Part shown: in pieces, positions 20,201 to 28,994 of the stretch | Position numbering within the stretch: position 1 is the first letter of the stretch | Layout of the letters: every line of letters begins with the position of its first letter | Source: Methylobacterium sp. J-088 | GTDB lineage: Bacteria; Pseudomonadota; Alphaproteobacteria; Rhizobiales; Beijerinckiaceae | Assembly: GCF_022829295.1 (NCBI RefSeq) | Contig: NZ_JAKSYH010000171.1 | Span: forward strand, 26,846-90,845 | Direction: 5' to 3' | Length of the DNA stretch: 64,000 bases | Position numbers and translations under genes: made by a program | Notes under the pieces: model-generated | Told to the model about the DNA's origin: nothing | The model's database searches: none | Seen by the model: only the letters and a program-made list of their open reading frames with translations

Positions 20201-20761
20201 CTGGACCAGCGGCAGCATGGTCGAGGAGCCGATCAGCAGGGTCTCCTCCCGGCCGCGGACGTAGAGCAGGCGGTCGGTGAAGACATGGCCGCGGTCCATG
20301 TCGGCGGCGAGCTGGATCTCGTCGATGGCGACGTAGGCCACGTCGAGGTCGCGGGGCATCGCCTCGATGGTGCAGATCCAGTAGCGCGGCCGGTCCGGTT
20401 TGATCTTCTCTTCGCCGGTCACCAGCGCGACCTTGTCGGGGCCGACCTTGGCGACGACGCGCAGGTAGACCTCCCGGGCGAGCAGCCGCAGGGGCAGCCC
20501 GATCATCCCGGTAGGGTGCGCGAGCATCCGCTCGATGGCGAGATGCGTCTTGCCGGTGTTGGTAGGCCCGAGGACCGCCATGACGCCGCGGGCGCGGGCG
20601 TCGCGGGACAGCGAGCGGCTGGGCGTGGGGCGGAGCAGCGCGTCGATGGTCGGCGGTTCCTTCGGATGAAGGCCGTCGCGGCGCCGTCGCGGCGCGGGCG
20701 GGGAGGGGCTGTGGAGGCCGGTCGCGTCAGGGACGATAGGGCCGGCTTGATCTCCCCCCAT
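17267..20761 (-). CDS. SUV3-like superfamily 2 RNA helicase
   Basis: A 1164-residue helicase of the mitochondrial SUV3-like class found in alphaproteobacteria. Walker A is GPTNTGKT (residues 65-72), Walker B is DEIQ (147-150), and the second RecA domain carries ATDAVGMGLN and GQIAGRAGR. A helical SUV3-type middle region follows. The last 250 or so residues are low complexity: first an acidic Ala/Glu tract, then a basic Arg/Gly/Gln tract likely to bind RNA. A GTG at 20797 is an alternative start; I preferred the ATG at 20761 because it reduces overlap with the upstream gene. Its role in RNA turnover is inferred from the family. Confidence 0.9.
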   Translation of the reverse strand: MGGDQAGPIVPDATGLHSPSPPAPRRRRDGLHPKEPPTIDALLRPTPSRSLSRDARARGVMAVLGPTNTGKTHLAIERMLAHPTGMIGLPLRLLAREVYLRVVAKVGPDKVALVTGEEKIKPDRPRYWICTIEAMPRDLDVAYVAIDEIQLAADMDRGHVFTDRLLYVRGREETLLIGSSTMLPLVQSLIPNVQTTTRPRLSQLTFAGEKRLSRLPRRTAIVAFSAEEVYAIAELIRRQRGGAAVVLGALSPRTRNAQVEMYQAGDVDYLVATDAVGMGLNLDVDHVAFAANWKYDGTRFRKLTPAEMGQIAGRAGRHLADGTFGSTGRCPPFEAELVERLEAHDFDPLRILQWRNPDLSFSSLEGLQASLDEHPRESGLTRAPMGEDQQALEILMKEDDVRDMARSAATVRRLWDVCGVPDYRKVHPQVHADLVAQLYRFLMMGMAGRIPDTWFAEQVAMIDRTDGDIDTLSRRIAHGRTWTFVANRPDWLRDPEHWQGETRRVEDRLSDALHERLASRFVDRRTSVLMRRLRENTMLEAQITADGDVTVEGQHVGHLHGFLFVPDATAEGHEAKTLRSAAEKALAGEIEARADRFSATADSTLVLAHDGTIRWTGAPVAKLNPGEKLFAPQIRLLADDSLTGAHREKVEARLDAWLKAYIVRLLGPLMEIETAADLTGLAKGIGYQVVEALGVLERSKVAHEMRSLDQDGRGALRRHGVRFGAYHIFLPALLKPAPRTLAAQLWALRNGGLDQRGLDEIAHLAGSGRTSIKVDREIAKGLYRAAGFRVSGERAVRVDILERLADLIRPAIAYRPGTTPGAPPDGTADGDGFVATVGMTSLVGCSGEDFASILKSLGYNVEPRPGPAITVPLVPAAATTPAATAAAETASDESVIAQAEAAEITGDEAPAAEADGAAKPTGEAAATEAESPAEASTTSEATDASPEIDEGPAVDAAAAEEHDTAGVPAEPETDGAPNGEPDAEPEAAAEATAPEPASEAEPVEAAAETETAPQADGAEGETSAEVPLIEVWRLQRHQRPAHQRPQNRPRGAGRGRDGGQPGQHQGQNRPDGGRPEGGRSEPRRAEGGEGGPRPGRERGSRRDRFEGTSRPERRDDQRGAEQRNAGPRPDPRPPRRERAPDPDSPFAKLAALKAQLEAGDGGKR

Positions 20762-21044
20762 ATGGGATGCCACCGCCTCCAGGTCCAACAGGTTCACCCT
20801 GCGGCGTGACGAGCGGGTAGACGTCGATCTGCGTCGTCTGCGCGCCCGGCTGGGGTGCGAGGTCGGCGCAGAGCGTGTCGGGCATTGCCACGAGGGGGCC
20901 GCGGGGGTGCTGGACGATCTCGGCGGAGGAGAAGGCGTCGCCGCCGCAGCTCGACTCCGCGGTGCCGGCGGTCAGCGGCTGCCCGGCGGCCGGGCCGGCG
21001 AGGGCGGTCAGAGCGAGGGCAATTCGGAGGGTAGGCGCGCGCAT
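20727..21044 (-). CDS. Small secreted protein of unknown function
   Basis: A 105-residue protein with a signal peptide (LRIALALTALAGPAAGQP, cleavage near residue 22) and a Gly/Pro-rich C-terminus. Two Cys residues in the mature part (SSCGG and TLCAD) could form a disulfide. I do not recognise a family. Its 3' end overlaps the helicase start region by 35 bp on the same strand, so either they are coupled or the helicase starts further downstream. Confidence 0.6.
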   Translation of the reverse strand: MRAPTLRIALALTALAGPAAGQPLTAGTAESSCGGDAFSSAEIVQHPRGPLVAMPDTLCADLAPQPGAQTTQIDVYPLVTPQGEPVGPGGGGIPYGGRSSRPYRP

Positions 21045-21072
21045 CCGGCATTATCGCGGGAATCGTGAAGAT

Positions 21073-21699
21073 TCATGCCACCGCCTGTGGCACGCCGAGA
21101 TAGCCGTGCACGGCGCGCAGGACACGGCGCTCCAGATCCTCGCCGTCGCGCTCGCCGCGCTCGCCCGCGGCGTCGACCATGCCGCGCACGAGTGCGAAGA
21201 GGTCGCCCGCCGCAGTCCCGGGTTCGGCCGGCCGCGCGGCGCCGAGGCGTGCCAGCAGGGCCAGCAGCGCAGACGTCACGTCCTCGGCGACGGAGCTCAG
21301 GGTGTCGGCGAGCTGGAGCCGGCTCTCTTCCCGGTCGAGAAGCAGCGCGAGGCGAGGCCGCGCCATCTGGTGGGTAACGCAAGCCCGAACGATCAGGCGG
21401 AGCCCGTCCTCCGGCGTCGCGGCGCCCGGCGCGGCGCGCACCGCCTCAATCAGCAGGGCGGTCTCCCGGGCCACCAGGGCCGCGGTCAGGGCCTCCTTGC
21501 CGGGGAAGTACTGGTAGACCGAGCCGATCGACACGCCCGCCCGCTCGGCGACGGCGTTGGTCGTGTAGCCGTCCAGGCCGTTTTCCTCGAGAACGCGAGC
21601 CGCGCCCTCCAGGATCGTCCGCACCGTCTCGGCCGAGCGCGATTGTCCCGGACTTTTCCGGGGCTTGAGCGCCGGCCGGCGCGGCCGCGCGGCGCTCAT
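21073..21699 (-). CDS. TetR-family transcriptional regulator
   Basis: A 208-residue TetR regulator. The N-terminal HTH is clear: ILEGAARVLEENGLDGYTTNAVAERAGVSIGSVYQYFPGKEAL (about residues 28-70). The remaining helices form a divergent ligand-binding domain. The start MSAARPRRPAL gives the usual short basic N-terminal arm. It is divergent from the darcynin-family gene with a 75-bp gap and probably controls it. No strong dyad was found in the gap. Confidence 0.92.
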   Translation of the reverse strand: MSAARPRRPALKPRKSPGQSRSAETVRTILEGAARVLEENGLDGYTTNAVAERAGVSIGSVYQYFPGKEALTAALVARETALLIEAVRAAPGAATPEDGLRLIVRACVTHQMARPRLALLLDREESRLQLADTLSSVAEDVTSALLALLARLGAARPAEPGTAAGDLFALVRGMVDAAGERGERDGEDLERRVLRAVHGYLGVPQAVA

Positions 21700-21774
21700 G
21701 AACGCGAGTACGCCGCAGGCCCGGCCAGAGGCATCATCGCGGCGTTCCGACAGACTTCTGGAGCGCAGAACCCC

Positions 21775-22131
21775 ATGTCCGACAAGACCTTCAACCCCAA
21801 GCTCACCGTCTTCATGCTGGTGAAGACCTCCCCCGAATGGCTCGCTTTGCCGATCGACGACCGCTTCGCGCGGTTGAGCGAGACCTTTGAGCCGATCCTG
21901 CGGCGGCATGCCGACACGGTGCGGCTCCGCTTCTACGACGCCGAGTTCTACACCGCCCGCCTGACCGATCTCTGGGTCTGGGATACCACCGACCATCACG
22001 CCTACGAACGCGTCGTCGAGGCCCTGCGCGAGACGGCGTTCTGGGACCGGTGGTTCGCGATCGTCGAGATCATCCCGGCGGTGAAGAACGCCTACGCGAC
22101 GAATTACGGTGAGGCCCCGCTGGCGGCATGA
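21775..22131 (+). CDS. Darcynin-family protein
   Basis: A 118-residue soluble protein: KLTVFMLVKTSPEWLALP, then LRFYDAEFYTARLTDLWVWDTTD and ALRETAFWDRWFAIVEIIPAVKNAYA. I recognise this as the darcynin family of small alpha/beta proteins with no established function; the name is from memory of the family and not checked. The fold looks like a dimeric ferredoxin-like barrel, but that is inference. It is divergent from a TetR regulator, so it is likely inducible. Confidence 0.75.
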   Translation: MSDKTFNPKLTVFMLVKTSPEWLALPIDDRFARLSETFEPILRRHADTVRLRFYDAEFYTARLTDLWVWDTTDHHAYERVVEALRETAFWDRWFAIVEIIPAVKNAYATNYGEAPLAA

Positions 22132-22151
22132 CCGGTGGACGAGGGGGCGGC

Positions 22152-22442
22152 TCAGTCCACCCCCTCGACCAGCACCACCTCGCCGATTCCCGCCGGCCGG
22201 CGCTTCTCGATGGCGGCCTGATATTCCGGCGAGAAATAGTAGGCGCGCGCCGCCTCGTAGGATTCGAATTGCAGCACGACGTTGCGTGGCCGGGCCTCGC
22301 CCTCCAGCGCCTCGCTGCGGCCGCCGCGGACCAGCGGCGTGCAGCCGTACTTGCGCATGGCCTCGGAGGCTAGGGCGGCGTACTCCTTGTAGGCGTCCGG
22401 ATCGGTGACCGTCATCCGGACGATGATGTAGCCCTTGGGCAT
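22152..22442 (-). CDS. DUF1330-family protein
   Basis: A 96-residue protein of the DUF1330 family (dimeric ferredoxin-like fold): MPKGYIIVRMTVTDPDAYKEY, LVRGGRSEALEGEARPRNVVLQFES and ARAYYFSPEYQAAIEKR are the family hallmarks. No enzymatic role is established for this family. The start at MPKGY matches the family N-terminus. It converges on the darcynin gene 20 bp away. Confidence 0.88.
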   Translation of the reverse strand: MPKGYIIVRMTVTDPDAYKEYAALASEAMRKYGCTPLVRGGRSEALEGEARPRNVVLQFESYEAARAYYFSPEYQAAIEKRRPAGIGEVVLVEGVD

Positions 22443-22517
22443 TCGCTGGCCTCCCTGACGCGGCTGTTGCGCCAAGGGGACGTGCCGGGAAACCGGCCTT
22501 CCGTCAAAGCCCGCGCG

Positions 22518-23459
22518 CTACTCCCCCTGCAGGCTCGCCTGCGCGACGCTGGCGCCAGCGGCCTCTGCCGTGCCGGTGGTGCCCGCCGTGCCGCCCTGGG
22601 TCCAGCGGGTCGCCTCGATGATGTTGGTGCCGATCGTGGTGAGCACCGAGATGCGCAGCGGGATCAGCGCCCGCGTCCCCTCGACGGGGGCGAGCCAGAC
22701 CGACATCTCGCGGTTCTCCTCCATGAACTTCACCCCCGGCCGGTCCGGCCGGTGGCCGGCCACCGCCTGGTAGCGGGCGGTGCACACGAGGACTTGGCCC
22801 ACGTAGCCGGTTTTCTGAACCGGGCGGGTCTCGGCGTAGCTGAGCACCACGTTGAAGCGGGTGGCACCGTCGAAGACCGGCAGGGTCCGGTTGCAGTTCT
22901 CAGGGTCGAGCGGCTCGCCGCGGCCCTGGACCGGCATCAACAGGGCACTCACCGGATCGAGGATGCCGCGCGTGTGGGCCGGGGTCACCGGCACGCGGTC
23001 CTGCATGTCGATGAGTGGCGGCGTGATCTCGGCCTGCACGACGTTCCCGTGGGCCAGCGCCATGCGCACCGCGATGCCGGAACTGGCCGTGTGGGTCGCA
23101 ATCGAGAAGGCGCCTGGTTGCGGCGCCGCCGCGAACGTTCCCGAGGCCCGGGCCGAACCCTTGCCGCCGGTGATCGCGCCGACGAGGCCGGTGAGCACCG
23201 CCGACACGTCCATGACGTAGCGATCACGCTCGAAGGTGCCGGCGAGACGCGCGGTGCCGATCGGCAGGCCAGCGAGGTTGATGCTGTAATCGACCGCCAG
23301 AGTGGCGGCCGGCGCCGCCGCCCGCTTCGACCGGCCGGCGCGTGCGGAGACGTCAGCGGGCGCGATGAGCGCCGCGACCGCGAGGGCGCCGACGACCAGC
23401 CGTCCCGCGGCGTGCTTCGTCGGCGACTTGATCGTCCGATGGTCAGGCGTGGCGCTCAT
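22518..23459 (-). CDS. DUF3108 exported protein
   Basis: A 313-residue protein with an N-terminal export signal ([20 protein letters not shown], about residues 22-41). The rest matches the DUF3108 layout: [19 protein letters not shown] near the start, a [18 protein letters not shown] segment, and a late block [22 protein letters not shown]. Members are predicted to be periplasmic beta-rich proteins of unknown function. It is divergent from rpmB, an association often seen in Rhizobiales. Confidence 0.8.
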   Translation of the reverse strand: MSATPDHRTIKSPTKHAAGRLVVGALAVAALIAPADVSARAGRSKRAAAPAATLAVDYSINLAGLPIGTARLAGTFERDRYVMDVSAVLTGLVGAITGGKGSARASGTFAAAPQPGAFSIATHTASSGIAVRMALAHGNVVQAEITPPLIDMQDRVPVTPAHTRGILDPVSALLMPVQGRGEPLDPENCNRTLPVFDGATRFNVVLSYAETRPVQKTGYVGQVLVCTARYQAVAGHRPDRPGVKFMEENREMSVWLAPVEGTRALIPLRISVLTTIGTNIIEATRWTQGGTAGTTGTAEAAGASVAQASLQGE

Positions 23460-23811
23460 GATCCGGATCGCATCCCAGGACGGGCGGCCGAGGACTTGGG
23501 ATCCCGCGTCTGCCCTCTCGAACACACCCGCCCGGCGGCATCCTCGCGACGCCCGAAGCCGGGTGAGGCGCCTTCCTGCGGGTGGAAGAAGGCTATATCC
23601 CGGCATCGTGGTTAACAGACCGTTGGACCGCGCGGGCCGCCGGCCGCCTGACCGGACCTTGACGCGACGCCCCTGCGTCGCCTATAGGCTCGCGCCTTCA
23701 ACAGGACTCCGCCGGACCTGGAAATCGCAACGGGCACCGCCCGCTGCGGCAAAGATCGCGCTGGCCGTGATCGGGTCTTTCGAGCGGAACGAGACGGGAT
23801 CGTTATTTATC
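23460..23811. other. DUF3108/rpmB divergent intergenic region
   Basis: 352 bp without a gene. It contains the rpmB promoter (23659-23688) and a leader of about 115 nt before the rpmB ATG. No other feature is evident. Confidence 0.5.
23659..23688 (+). promoter_or_regulatory. rpmB promoter with dyad in the spacer
   Basis: A TTGACG -35 (23659-23664) and TATAGG -10 (23683-23688) are 18 bp apart. The spacer contains a perfect dyad, GCGACGC-CCCT-GCGTCGC (23664-23681), which could be an operator or a chance hairpin. Confidence 0.6.
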
Positions 23812-24114
23812 ATGGCGCGCCGCTGCGAACTCACCGGCAAGGCCGTTCAGGTCGGCCACCTCGTGAGCCACTCGAACCACAAGACCAAGTGCCGGTTCCT
23901 GCCGAACCTGTGCAACGTCACCCTCCAGTCCGACGCGCTCGGCAAGCGGGTGCGCCTGCGCGTCACCGCGCACGCCCTGCGCTCGGTGGAGCATCGCGGC
24001 GGGCTCGACGCCTTCCTGATCAAGGCCGGCGAGGGCGACCTGTCGCAGACCGCCCGCCTCCTGAAGCGCGAGATCCACAAGAAGCTCGCCGAGACCCCGG
24101 CCGTCGCGGCCTGA
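23812..24114 (+). CDS. rpmB: 50S ribosomal protein L28
   Basis: A 100-residue L28 with the standard N-terminus [33 protein letters not shown] and the [15 protein letters not shown] core. The alphaproteobacterial C-terminal extension ([14 protein letters not shown]) is present. The correct start is the ATG at MARRC; the longer open frame upstream is not coding. A sigma-70-like promoter lies about 120 bp upstream. Confidence 0.98.
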   Translation: MARRCELTGKAVQVGHLVSHSNHKTKCRFLPNLCNVTLQSDALGKRVRLRVTAHALRSVEHRGGLDAFLIKAGEGDLSQTARLLKREIHKKLAETPAVAA

Positions 24115-24220
24115 CGTCCCGGGCGCCACGCCTTTCGCTATCGGATGATGAACCAACCACCGCCGCGGCCCGCGAGGCCGTGGCGGTGTTCGCTTGCGCG
24201 TTTGACCAGATGGGTCGCCG

Positions 24221-24608
24221 CTATGCGGGGGCGGCCTGCGCGATGCGCACCAGCCATTGTCGGATGATGGCCTGCTCGGCCGATCCGAGTTCGCGCAGCA
24301 TGTCCGCCTCTAGCGCGTAGACGCGCCCCTTGGCGGCTTCGAGGAGCGATTGCCCCGCCCTCCGAGAGCGCGTTCGTCTGGATGCGGCCGTGGACCTGGT
24401 GCGGTTGCCGCGCGATCAGATCGGCATTCAGCAGATTCGCCACGATTACGCTCATCGTCTGCGGCGTCAGCAGCGCGAGGCGGGCCAGATCGGCGTTGCT
24501 GTGTCCAGGATCGGCCGCGAGCATGGTCAGCACGGAGAATTGCGGGAGCGTCAGGCCGAGATCGGCCAGCGCGCGCTCGACGCGGTTGCGGTGGGCCTGC
24601 GCGGCCCA
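24221..24608 (-). pseudogene. MarR-family regulator pseudogene
   Basis: One frame reads AHRNRVERALADLG then LTLPQFSVLTMLAADPGHSN and a typical MarR wing helix with LLTPQTMSVIVANLLNADLI. At 24353-24356 a run of four identical bases (CCCC on plus) shifts the frame; removing one base restores QSLLEAAKGRVYALEADMLRELG and a stop at 24221. The N-terminal ~20 residues are also missing, with an in-frame TGA just before the similarity. The locus is therefore broken twice. A sequencing error at the homopolymer could explain the first lesion but not the truncation. Confidence 0.75.
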
Positions 24609-24639
24609 CCCGAATCAGCTCCAGGTCCGCAGCAGGATC

Positions 24640-26547
24640 TCAGCGCCGGCCGCCGGCCGCCCGCAGCATCCGGCTCGTTGGCACCGACTCGCCGTTCTCC
24701 TCGAACAGCTCGGCGAGTTTTTCCGTCATCGCACCGCCCAGCTCCTCGGCGTCGATGATCGTCACGGCGCGGCGGTAATAGCGCGTCACGTCGTGGCCGA
24801 TGCCGATGGCCAGCAGCTCAACCGGCGAGCGCGTCTCGATCTCTTCGATCATCCAGCGCAGGTGCCGCTCCAGATAATTGCCGGCGTTGACCGACAGGGT
24901 CGAATCGTCCACCGGCGCACCGTCGGAGATCACCATCAGGATCTTGCGCTGCTCCGGCCGGCCGAGCAGGCGCTTGTGCGCCCAGTCGAGCGCCTCGCCG
25001 TCGATATTCTCCTTGAGCAGCCCCTCGCGCATCATCAGGCCGAGGTTTTTTCGCGCGCGCCGCCAGGGTGCGTCGGCCGACTTGTAGACGATGTGGCGCA
25101 GGTCGTTCAGCCGGCCGGGATTCGGCGGCTTGCCGGCGGCGAGCCACGCCTCGCGGGTCTGACCGCCTTTCCAGGCCCGGGTGGTGAAGCCCAGGATCTC
25201 CACCTTCACGCCGCAGCGCTCCAGCGTCCGCGCCAGGATGTCGGCGCAGGTCGCCGCCACGGTGATCGGCCGGCCACGCATCGAGCCCGAATTGTCCAAG
25301 AGCAGCGTGACGACCGTATCGCGGAAGTTGGTGTCCTTCTCCTGCTTGAAGGAGAGCGGCTGGTAGGGGTCGATGACCACGCGCACCAGCCGCGCCGGAT
25401 CGAGCTGACCCTCCTCCAGATCGAAGTCCCAGGCGCGGTTCTGCTGGGCGAGCAGCCGCCGCTGCAGCCGGTTGGCGAGGCGCCCGACCACGCCCTGGAG
25501 GTGCGAGAGCTGCTTGTCGAGGTAGGAGCGCAGGCGCGACAGCTCGTCCGCGTCGCACAATTCCTCGGCGTGGATGACCTCGTCGAACCGGGCGTTGAAC
25601 ACCCGGTATTCCGGCCCGCGCGCCTCGTTGCTCGGCCGCTGCGGCGGGCGCGAGGCTTCGGACGCCTCCTCGGCCTCCGCGTCCTCGGCCTCGTCCGGCA
25701 ATTCGCCCGAGGGCGCGTCCTCGGATTCCTGGGCGCCGTCCTCGATCTCGTCGGAGGCCTCCTCGGAGGTCTCGATCTCGGCGCGCTCGCCCTGGCTCTT
25801 CTCCTCCGAATCGCCCTCGCTCGGGTTCTGCTCGTCGTCCTGGCTGTCGTTCTCGTCGTCGTTCTCGTCGTCCTCGGCGTCGAACGGCGTCTCGTCCGAC
25901 ATGTCGAGCGAACTCAGGAGCTCGCGCACCGAGCGCGCGAACTTGCGCTGGTCCTCGATCGAGCCGAGCAATCCGTCGAGGTTGGGGCCGGCCTTGGCCT
26001 CGATATGTCCGCGCCACAGCGCGACGATCTTGGCTGCGGCCTTGGGTGGCTGCTGGCCGGTGAGGCGCTCGCGCACCATCAGGGCGACGGCATCCTCCAT
26101 CGGGGCGTCGGCCCGGTCGGTGATGTTTTCGTACTTGCCACCGCGGTGGTAGCGATCCTCCAGCATCGCCGTGATGTTGCTGGCGACCCCCACCATCCGC
26201 CGCGCGCCGATCGCCTCGACCCGGGCCTGCTCGACCGCATCGTAGACCGCCCGCGCGGCCGCGTTCTCCGGGGCGAACCGGCGGTGCAGGGTGATGTCGT
26301 GGCAGCCGAGCCGCAGCGCCATGGCGTCGGCATTGCCGCGCAGCACTGCGACATCCTGCGCCGAGAGTTTTCGCGGGGGCTCGGGCAGGCGCGCCTTGTC
26401 GCCGGTGAGTGCCGGCCGGTCGGTGGCGTAGGTGACCTCGACCTCGGAGCGCCGGGCGATGGCGCGCAGGCACCCCGCCACCGAGCGCTTCAAGGGCTCC
26501 GCCACGGGTTCGCGGCGCTCGCCGGGCTTGCGGTTGGAGATGGACAT
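24640..26547 (-). CDS. cobT: Cobaltochelatase subunit CobT
   Basis: A 635-residue CobT, part of the ATP-dependent CobN-CobS-CobT complex that inserts cobalt into hydrogenobyrinic acid a,c-diamide in aerobic B12 synthesis. The N-terminal helical domain is followed by a long acidic tract (about residues 215-300). The C-terminal von Willebrand A domain has the MIDAS sequence [11 protein letters not shown], then VISDGAP. cobS lies upstream on the same strand, separated by a DUF29 gene. No cobN lies in the window. Confidence 0.96.
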   Translation of the reverse strand: MSISNRKPGERREPVAEPLKRSVAGCLRAIARRSEVEVTYATDRPALTGDKARLPEPPRKLSAQDVAVLRGNADAMALRLGCHDITLHRRFAPENAAARAVYDAVEQARVEAIGARRMVGVASNITAMLEDRYHRGGKYENITDRADAPMEDAVALMVRERLTGQQPPKAAAKIVALWRGHIEAKAGPNLDGLLGSIEDQRKFARSVRELLSSLDMSDETPFDAEDDENDDENDSQDDEQNPSEGDSEEKSQGERAEIETSEEASDEIEDGAQESEDAPSGELPDEAEDAEAEEASEASRPPQRPSNEARGPEYRVFNARFDEVIHAEELCDADELSRLRSYLDKQLSHLQGVVGRLANRLQRRLLAQQNRAWDFDLEEGQLDPARLVRVVIDPYQPLSFKQEKDTNFRDTVVTLLLDNSGSMRGRPITVAATCADILARTLERCGVKVEILGFTTRAWKGGQTREAWLAAGKPPNPGRLNDLRHIVYKSADAPWRRARKNLGLMMREGLLKENIDGEALDWAHKRLLGRPEQRKILMVISDGAPVDDSTLSVNAGNYLERHLRWMIEEIETRSPVELLAIGIGHDVTRYYRRAVTIIDAEELGGAMTEKLAELFEENGESVPTSRMLRAAGGRR

Positions 26548-26553
26548 GCGGGG

Positions 26554-27063
26554 CTACGTCTTCACCGAATCGAAGTCGAAGGGGCGCTCAAGCAGATCGT
26601 CCCAGGTATAGGGACATTCCGGTGGAAACTCGCTCGGCAGGAGGTGACACTCGTCCGCCGCCCAGTTGCGGGAGATCGGATAGATCTCGTCCCGCATCGC
26701 ATCGCGATGCGATTTCAGGCCCGGATTCTTCCGGAGAATCTTCGCGTATCGCAGGCGTTGCTCGCGGATCGAGTAGATCCAGCTCGGCGTACGCTTCTCG
26801 GGCTGCTGATCCCACTTGAGCATGTGAATAATGAGAACGCGAAGCGCGCTTTCCAGCTGACTGTATTGCGCGCTGCCCACGTCGCTCAGCTCCTCGGCGA
26901 TATTGTCGAGGTCGAGCGCGTCCACCCGGCCGGCGCGGAGCAGCGCCACCTGCTCCTGCACCCAGGTATAAAGGTCGTCCCCGTAGCGCGTGCGAGCGGA
27001 CGAGGACGCAGTTGGCACGTCCATCACATCGATCTCGGCCGGGCGCGCCACGGGCTCCTCCAT
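26554..27063 (-). CDS. DUF29-family protein
   Basis: A 169-residue DUF29 protein: DDLYTWVQEQVALLRAGR, LDNIAEELSDVG, LIIHMLKWDQQPEKR and SWIYSIREQRLRYAKILRKNP are the family signature. Function is unknown; members are abundant in cyanobacteria and some alphaproteobacteria. It is inserted between cobS (4 bp upstream) and cobT (6 bp downstream), so it is almost certainly co-transcribed with the cobaltochelatase genes. The first 20 residues are unlike the family and the true start could be slightly internal. Confidence 0.85.
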   Translation of the reverse strand: MEEPVARPAEIDVMDVPTASSSARTRYGDDLYTWVQEQVALLRAGRVDALDLDNIAEELSDVGSAQYSQLESALRVLIIHMLKWDQQPEKRTPSWIYSIREQRLRYAKILRKNPGLKSHRDAMRDEIYPISRNWAADECHLLPSEFPPECPYTWDDLLERPFDFDSVKT

Positions 27064-27067
27064 GCGG

Positions 27068-28051
27068 TCAGCTCAGCGCGACGTTCACCGCGCTCTCGGG
27101 CAGCTCCTTGCCGAAGGCGCGCTGGTAGAATTCGGCCACCAGCGTCCGCTCCAACTCGTCGCACTTGTTCAGGAACGTCACCCGGAACGCGAAACCGACA
27201 TCCTGGAAGATGTCGGCGTTCTCGGCCCAGGTGATCACGGTGCGTGGGCTCATGACGGTGGAGAGGTCGCCGTTCATGAAGGCGTTGCGGGTGAGATCGG
27301 CCACCCGCACCATCCGGTTGACGATGTCGCGGCCCTGGTCACCCCGGTAATGGACCGCCTTCGACAGCACGATGTCGACCTCGCGGTCGTGCGGCAGGTA
27401 GTTCAGCGTGGTGACGATCGACCAGCGGTCCATCTGACCCTGGTTGATCTGCTGGGTGCCGTGATAGAGGCCCGACGTGTCGCCCAGCCCCACCGTGTTG
27501 GCGGTGGCGAACAGCCGGAAGGCCGGGTGCGGGCGGATCACGCGCTTCTGATCGAGCAGCGTCAGCCGGCCCGAGAGCTCCAGCACGCGCTGGATCACGA
27601 ACATCACGTCCGGTCGGCCGGCATCGTACTCGTCGAACACGAGCGCGACGTTATTCTGCAGCGCCCAGGGCAGGATGCCATCCTGGAAGGCGGTGACCTG
27701 CTTGCCGTCCTGAAGGACGATCGCGTCCTTGCCGACGAGGTCGATGCGCGAGACGTGGCTGTCCAGATTGATGCGGATGCACGGCCAGTTCAGCCGGGCC
27801 GCCACCTGCTCGATATGGGTCGACTTGCCGGTGCCGTGATAACCGGTGACCATCACGCGGCGGTTGCGCGCGAAGCCGGCCAGGATCGCCAGCGTCGTTT
27901 CCCGGTCGAAGATGTAATCGGGATCGAGATCGGGCACGTGCTCCTCGGACTCGGCATAGGCCGGGACCTTCAGGTCGAGGTCGATGCCGAAGACCTCGCG
28001 GACGGAGACGGTGCGGTCGGGGAGCCGGGCGGGCGTATCGTCAGAGCGCAT
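27068..28051 (-). CDS. cobS: Cobaltochelatase subunit CobS
   Basis: A 327-residue AAA+ ATPase subunit of cobaltochelatase. Walker A is GYHGTGKST (residues 70-78); Walker B is [11 protein letters not shown]. The N-terminal domain [17 protein letters not shown] matches CobS. The start [11 protein letters not shown] was chosen because it gives the usual ~330-residue length. The minus-strand order is J-domain gene, cobS, DUF29, cobT, with bolA divergent, a conserved alphaproteobacterial layout apart from DUF29. Confidence 0.96.
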   Translation of the reverse strand: MRSDDTPARLPDRTVSVREVFGIDLDLKVPAYAESEEHVPDLDPDYIFDRETTLAILAGFARNRRVMVTGYHGTGKSTHIEQVAARLNWPCIRINLDSHVSRIDLVGKDAIVLQDGKQVTAFQDGILPWALQNNVALVFDEYDAGRPDVMFVIQRVLELSGRLTLLDQKRVIRPHPAFRLFATANTVGLGDTSGLYHGTQQINQGQMDRWSIVTTLNYLPHDREVDIVLSKAVHYRGDQGRDIVNRMVRVADLTRNAFMNGDLSTVMSPRTVITWAENADIFQDVGFAFRVTFLNKCDELERTLVAEFYQRAFGKELPESAVNVALS

Positions 28052-28258
28052 TCGGAACCTCGTGAGGCGCGGGCGCTCCACTCCCAACAGTGAAGCATCC
28101 GCGCGGAAGAACGTCGAGCCGGGCCTCCGCGGCGGGGCGGAGCCATCCTTAGACGGCGGCGCGTTCAGGCGCCACCGACCGGCATGGATCCCATATAGGG
28201 CCGCGTCGCGCGGTTTGCCCTATCCGAGATGCGAACCGGCCTGCATCGTTCGTGCCGG

Positions 28259-28885
28259 TCAGCAGAGCCCAGCCGCGCGCAGCACGTCGTGAGCTCGGAT
28301 GATGTCGCGCAGCCGGTCTTCGAACGAGCGGTCGCCGCCGTTGGCGTCGGGGTGGAACTGCTTCACCAGCACCTTGTACTGCGCCTTGATGGCGGGCGTG
28401 TCGGCGGTCTCGTCGAGCCCCATCACGTCGAGGGCGCGGCGCACGGTGGCGGAGTGGCGCGGCTTCTGCGGCTCCTCGGGCTGGCGGGCACGGCGACGCG
28501 CGTCGCCTACGCCCTCGCCGCGCAGGATGCCGAGCGGATCGACATAGGCCCAGTCCCGGACCGGCTCGTCGGCCGGCTTGGCCTCGCCGGTCCGGTTCAC
28601 GCCCATGGCCCAAGTGGGGCGATGGCCGATGATCGCGTCCTTCTGGTAGGCCTGCACGGCAGCGTCGTTCATGCCGTCGAAATAGTTGTAGCTCGCGTTG
28701 TAGGCGCGGACATGGTCCATGCAAAAGCGCCAGTACTGGCCCTCAGCCTTCCGGCCCTTGGGCGCCCGGTACAGGCCCGGCCGCGTGCAGCCCGGACTCT
28801 CGCAGAGGCCATCGGTCGCGGCCTTCGGCTCGTCGCAGGACGGCTTGATCCGGATGCTGTCGAACAGGCGCGAGTTGAGATCCAT
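28259..28885 (-). CDS. J-domain (DnaJ-like) protein
   Basis: A 208-residue protein with a C-terminal J domain carrying the HPD motif (KQFHPDANGGD, near residue 187) that stimulates Hsp70 ATPase. The N-terminal half has two Cys-containing segments (CESPGCTRPGLYRAP and WRFCMDHVRAYN) that may bind a metal. It is conserved upstream of cobS in alphaproteobacteria and divergent from bolA. Its client or DnaK partner is not evident from sequence. Confidence 0.9.
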   Translation of the reverse strand: MDLNSRLFDSIRIKPSCDEPKAATDGLCESPGCTRPGLYRAPKGRKAEGQYWRFCMDHVRAYNASYNYFDGMNDAAVQAYQKDAIIGHRPTWAMGVNRTGEAKPADEPVRDWAYVDPLGILRGEGVGDARRRARQPEEPQKPRHSATVRRALDVMGLDETADTPAIKAQYKVLVKQFHPDANGGDRSFEDRLRDIIRAHDVLRAAGLC

Positions 28886-28994
28886 GACGGGCCGATTATG
28901 AGGGGGCAGACTGAAGACACAAGGGCACTGGGCCTGATGACGCATGCGCGGGATCGGGCTTGACGGGGTCCCACGAACACGACGCGAGGACAGA

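Noticed and set aside
17081..20809. 1242-codon open frame on the plus strand
   Set aside because: It lies exactly antisense to the SUV3-like helicase, has shadow composition typical of GC-rich DNA and no recognisable domain.
24382..27234. 950-codon open frame on the plus strand
   Set aside because: Antisense to cobT, DUF29 and the end of cobS; shadow.
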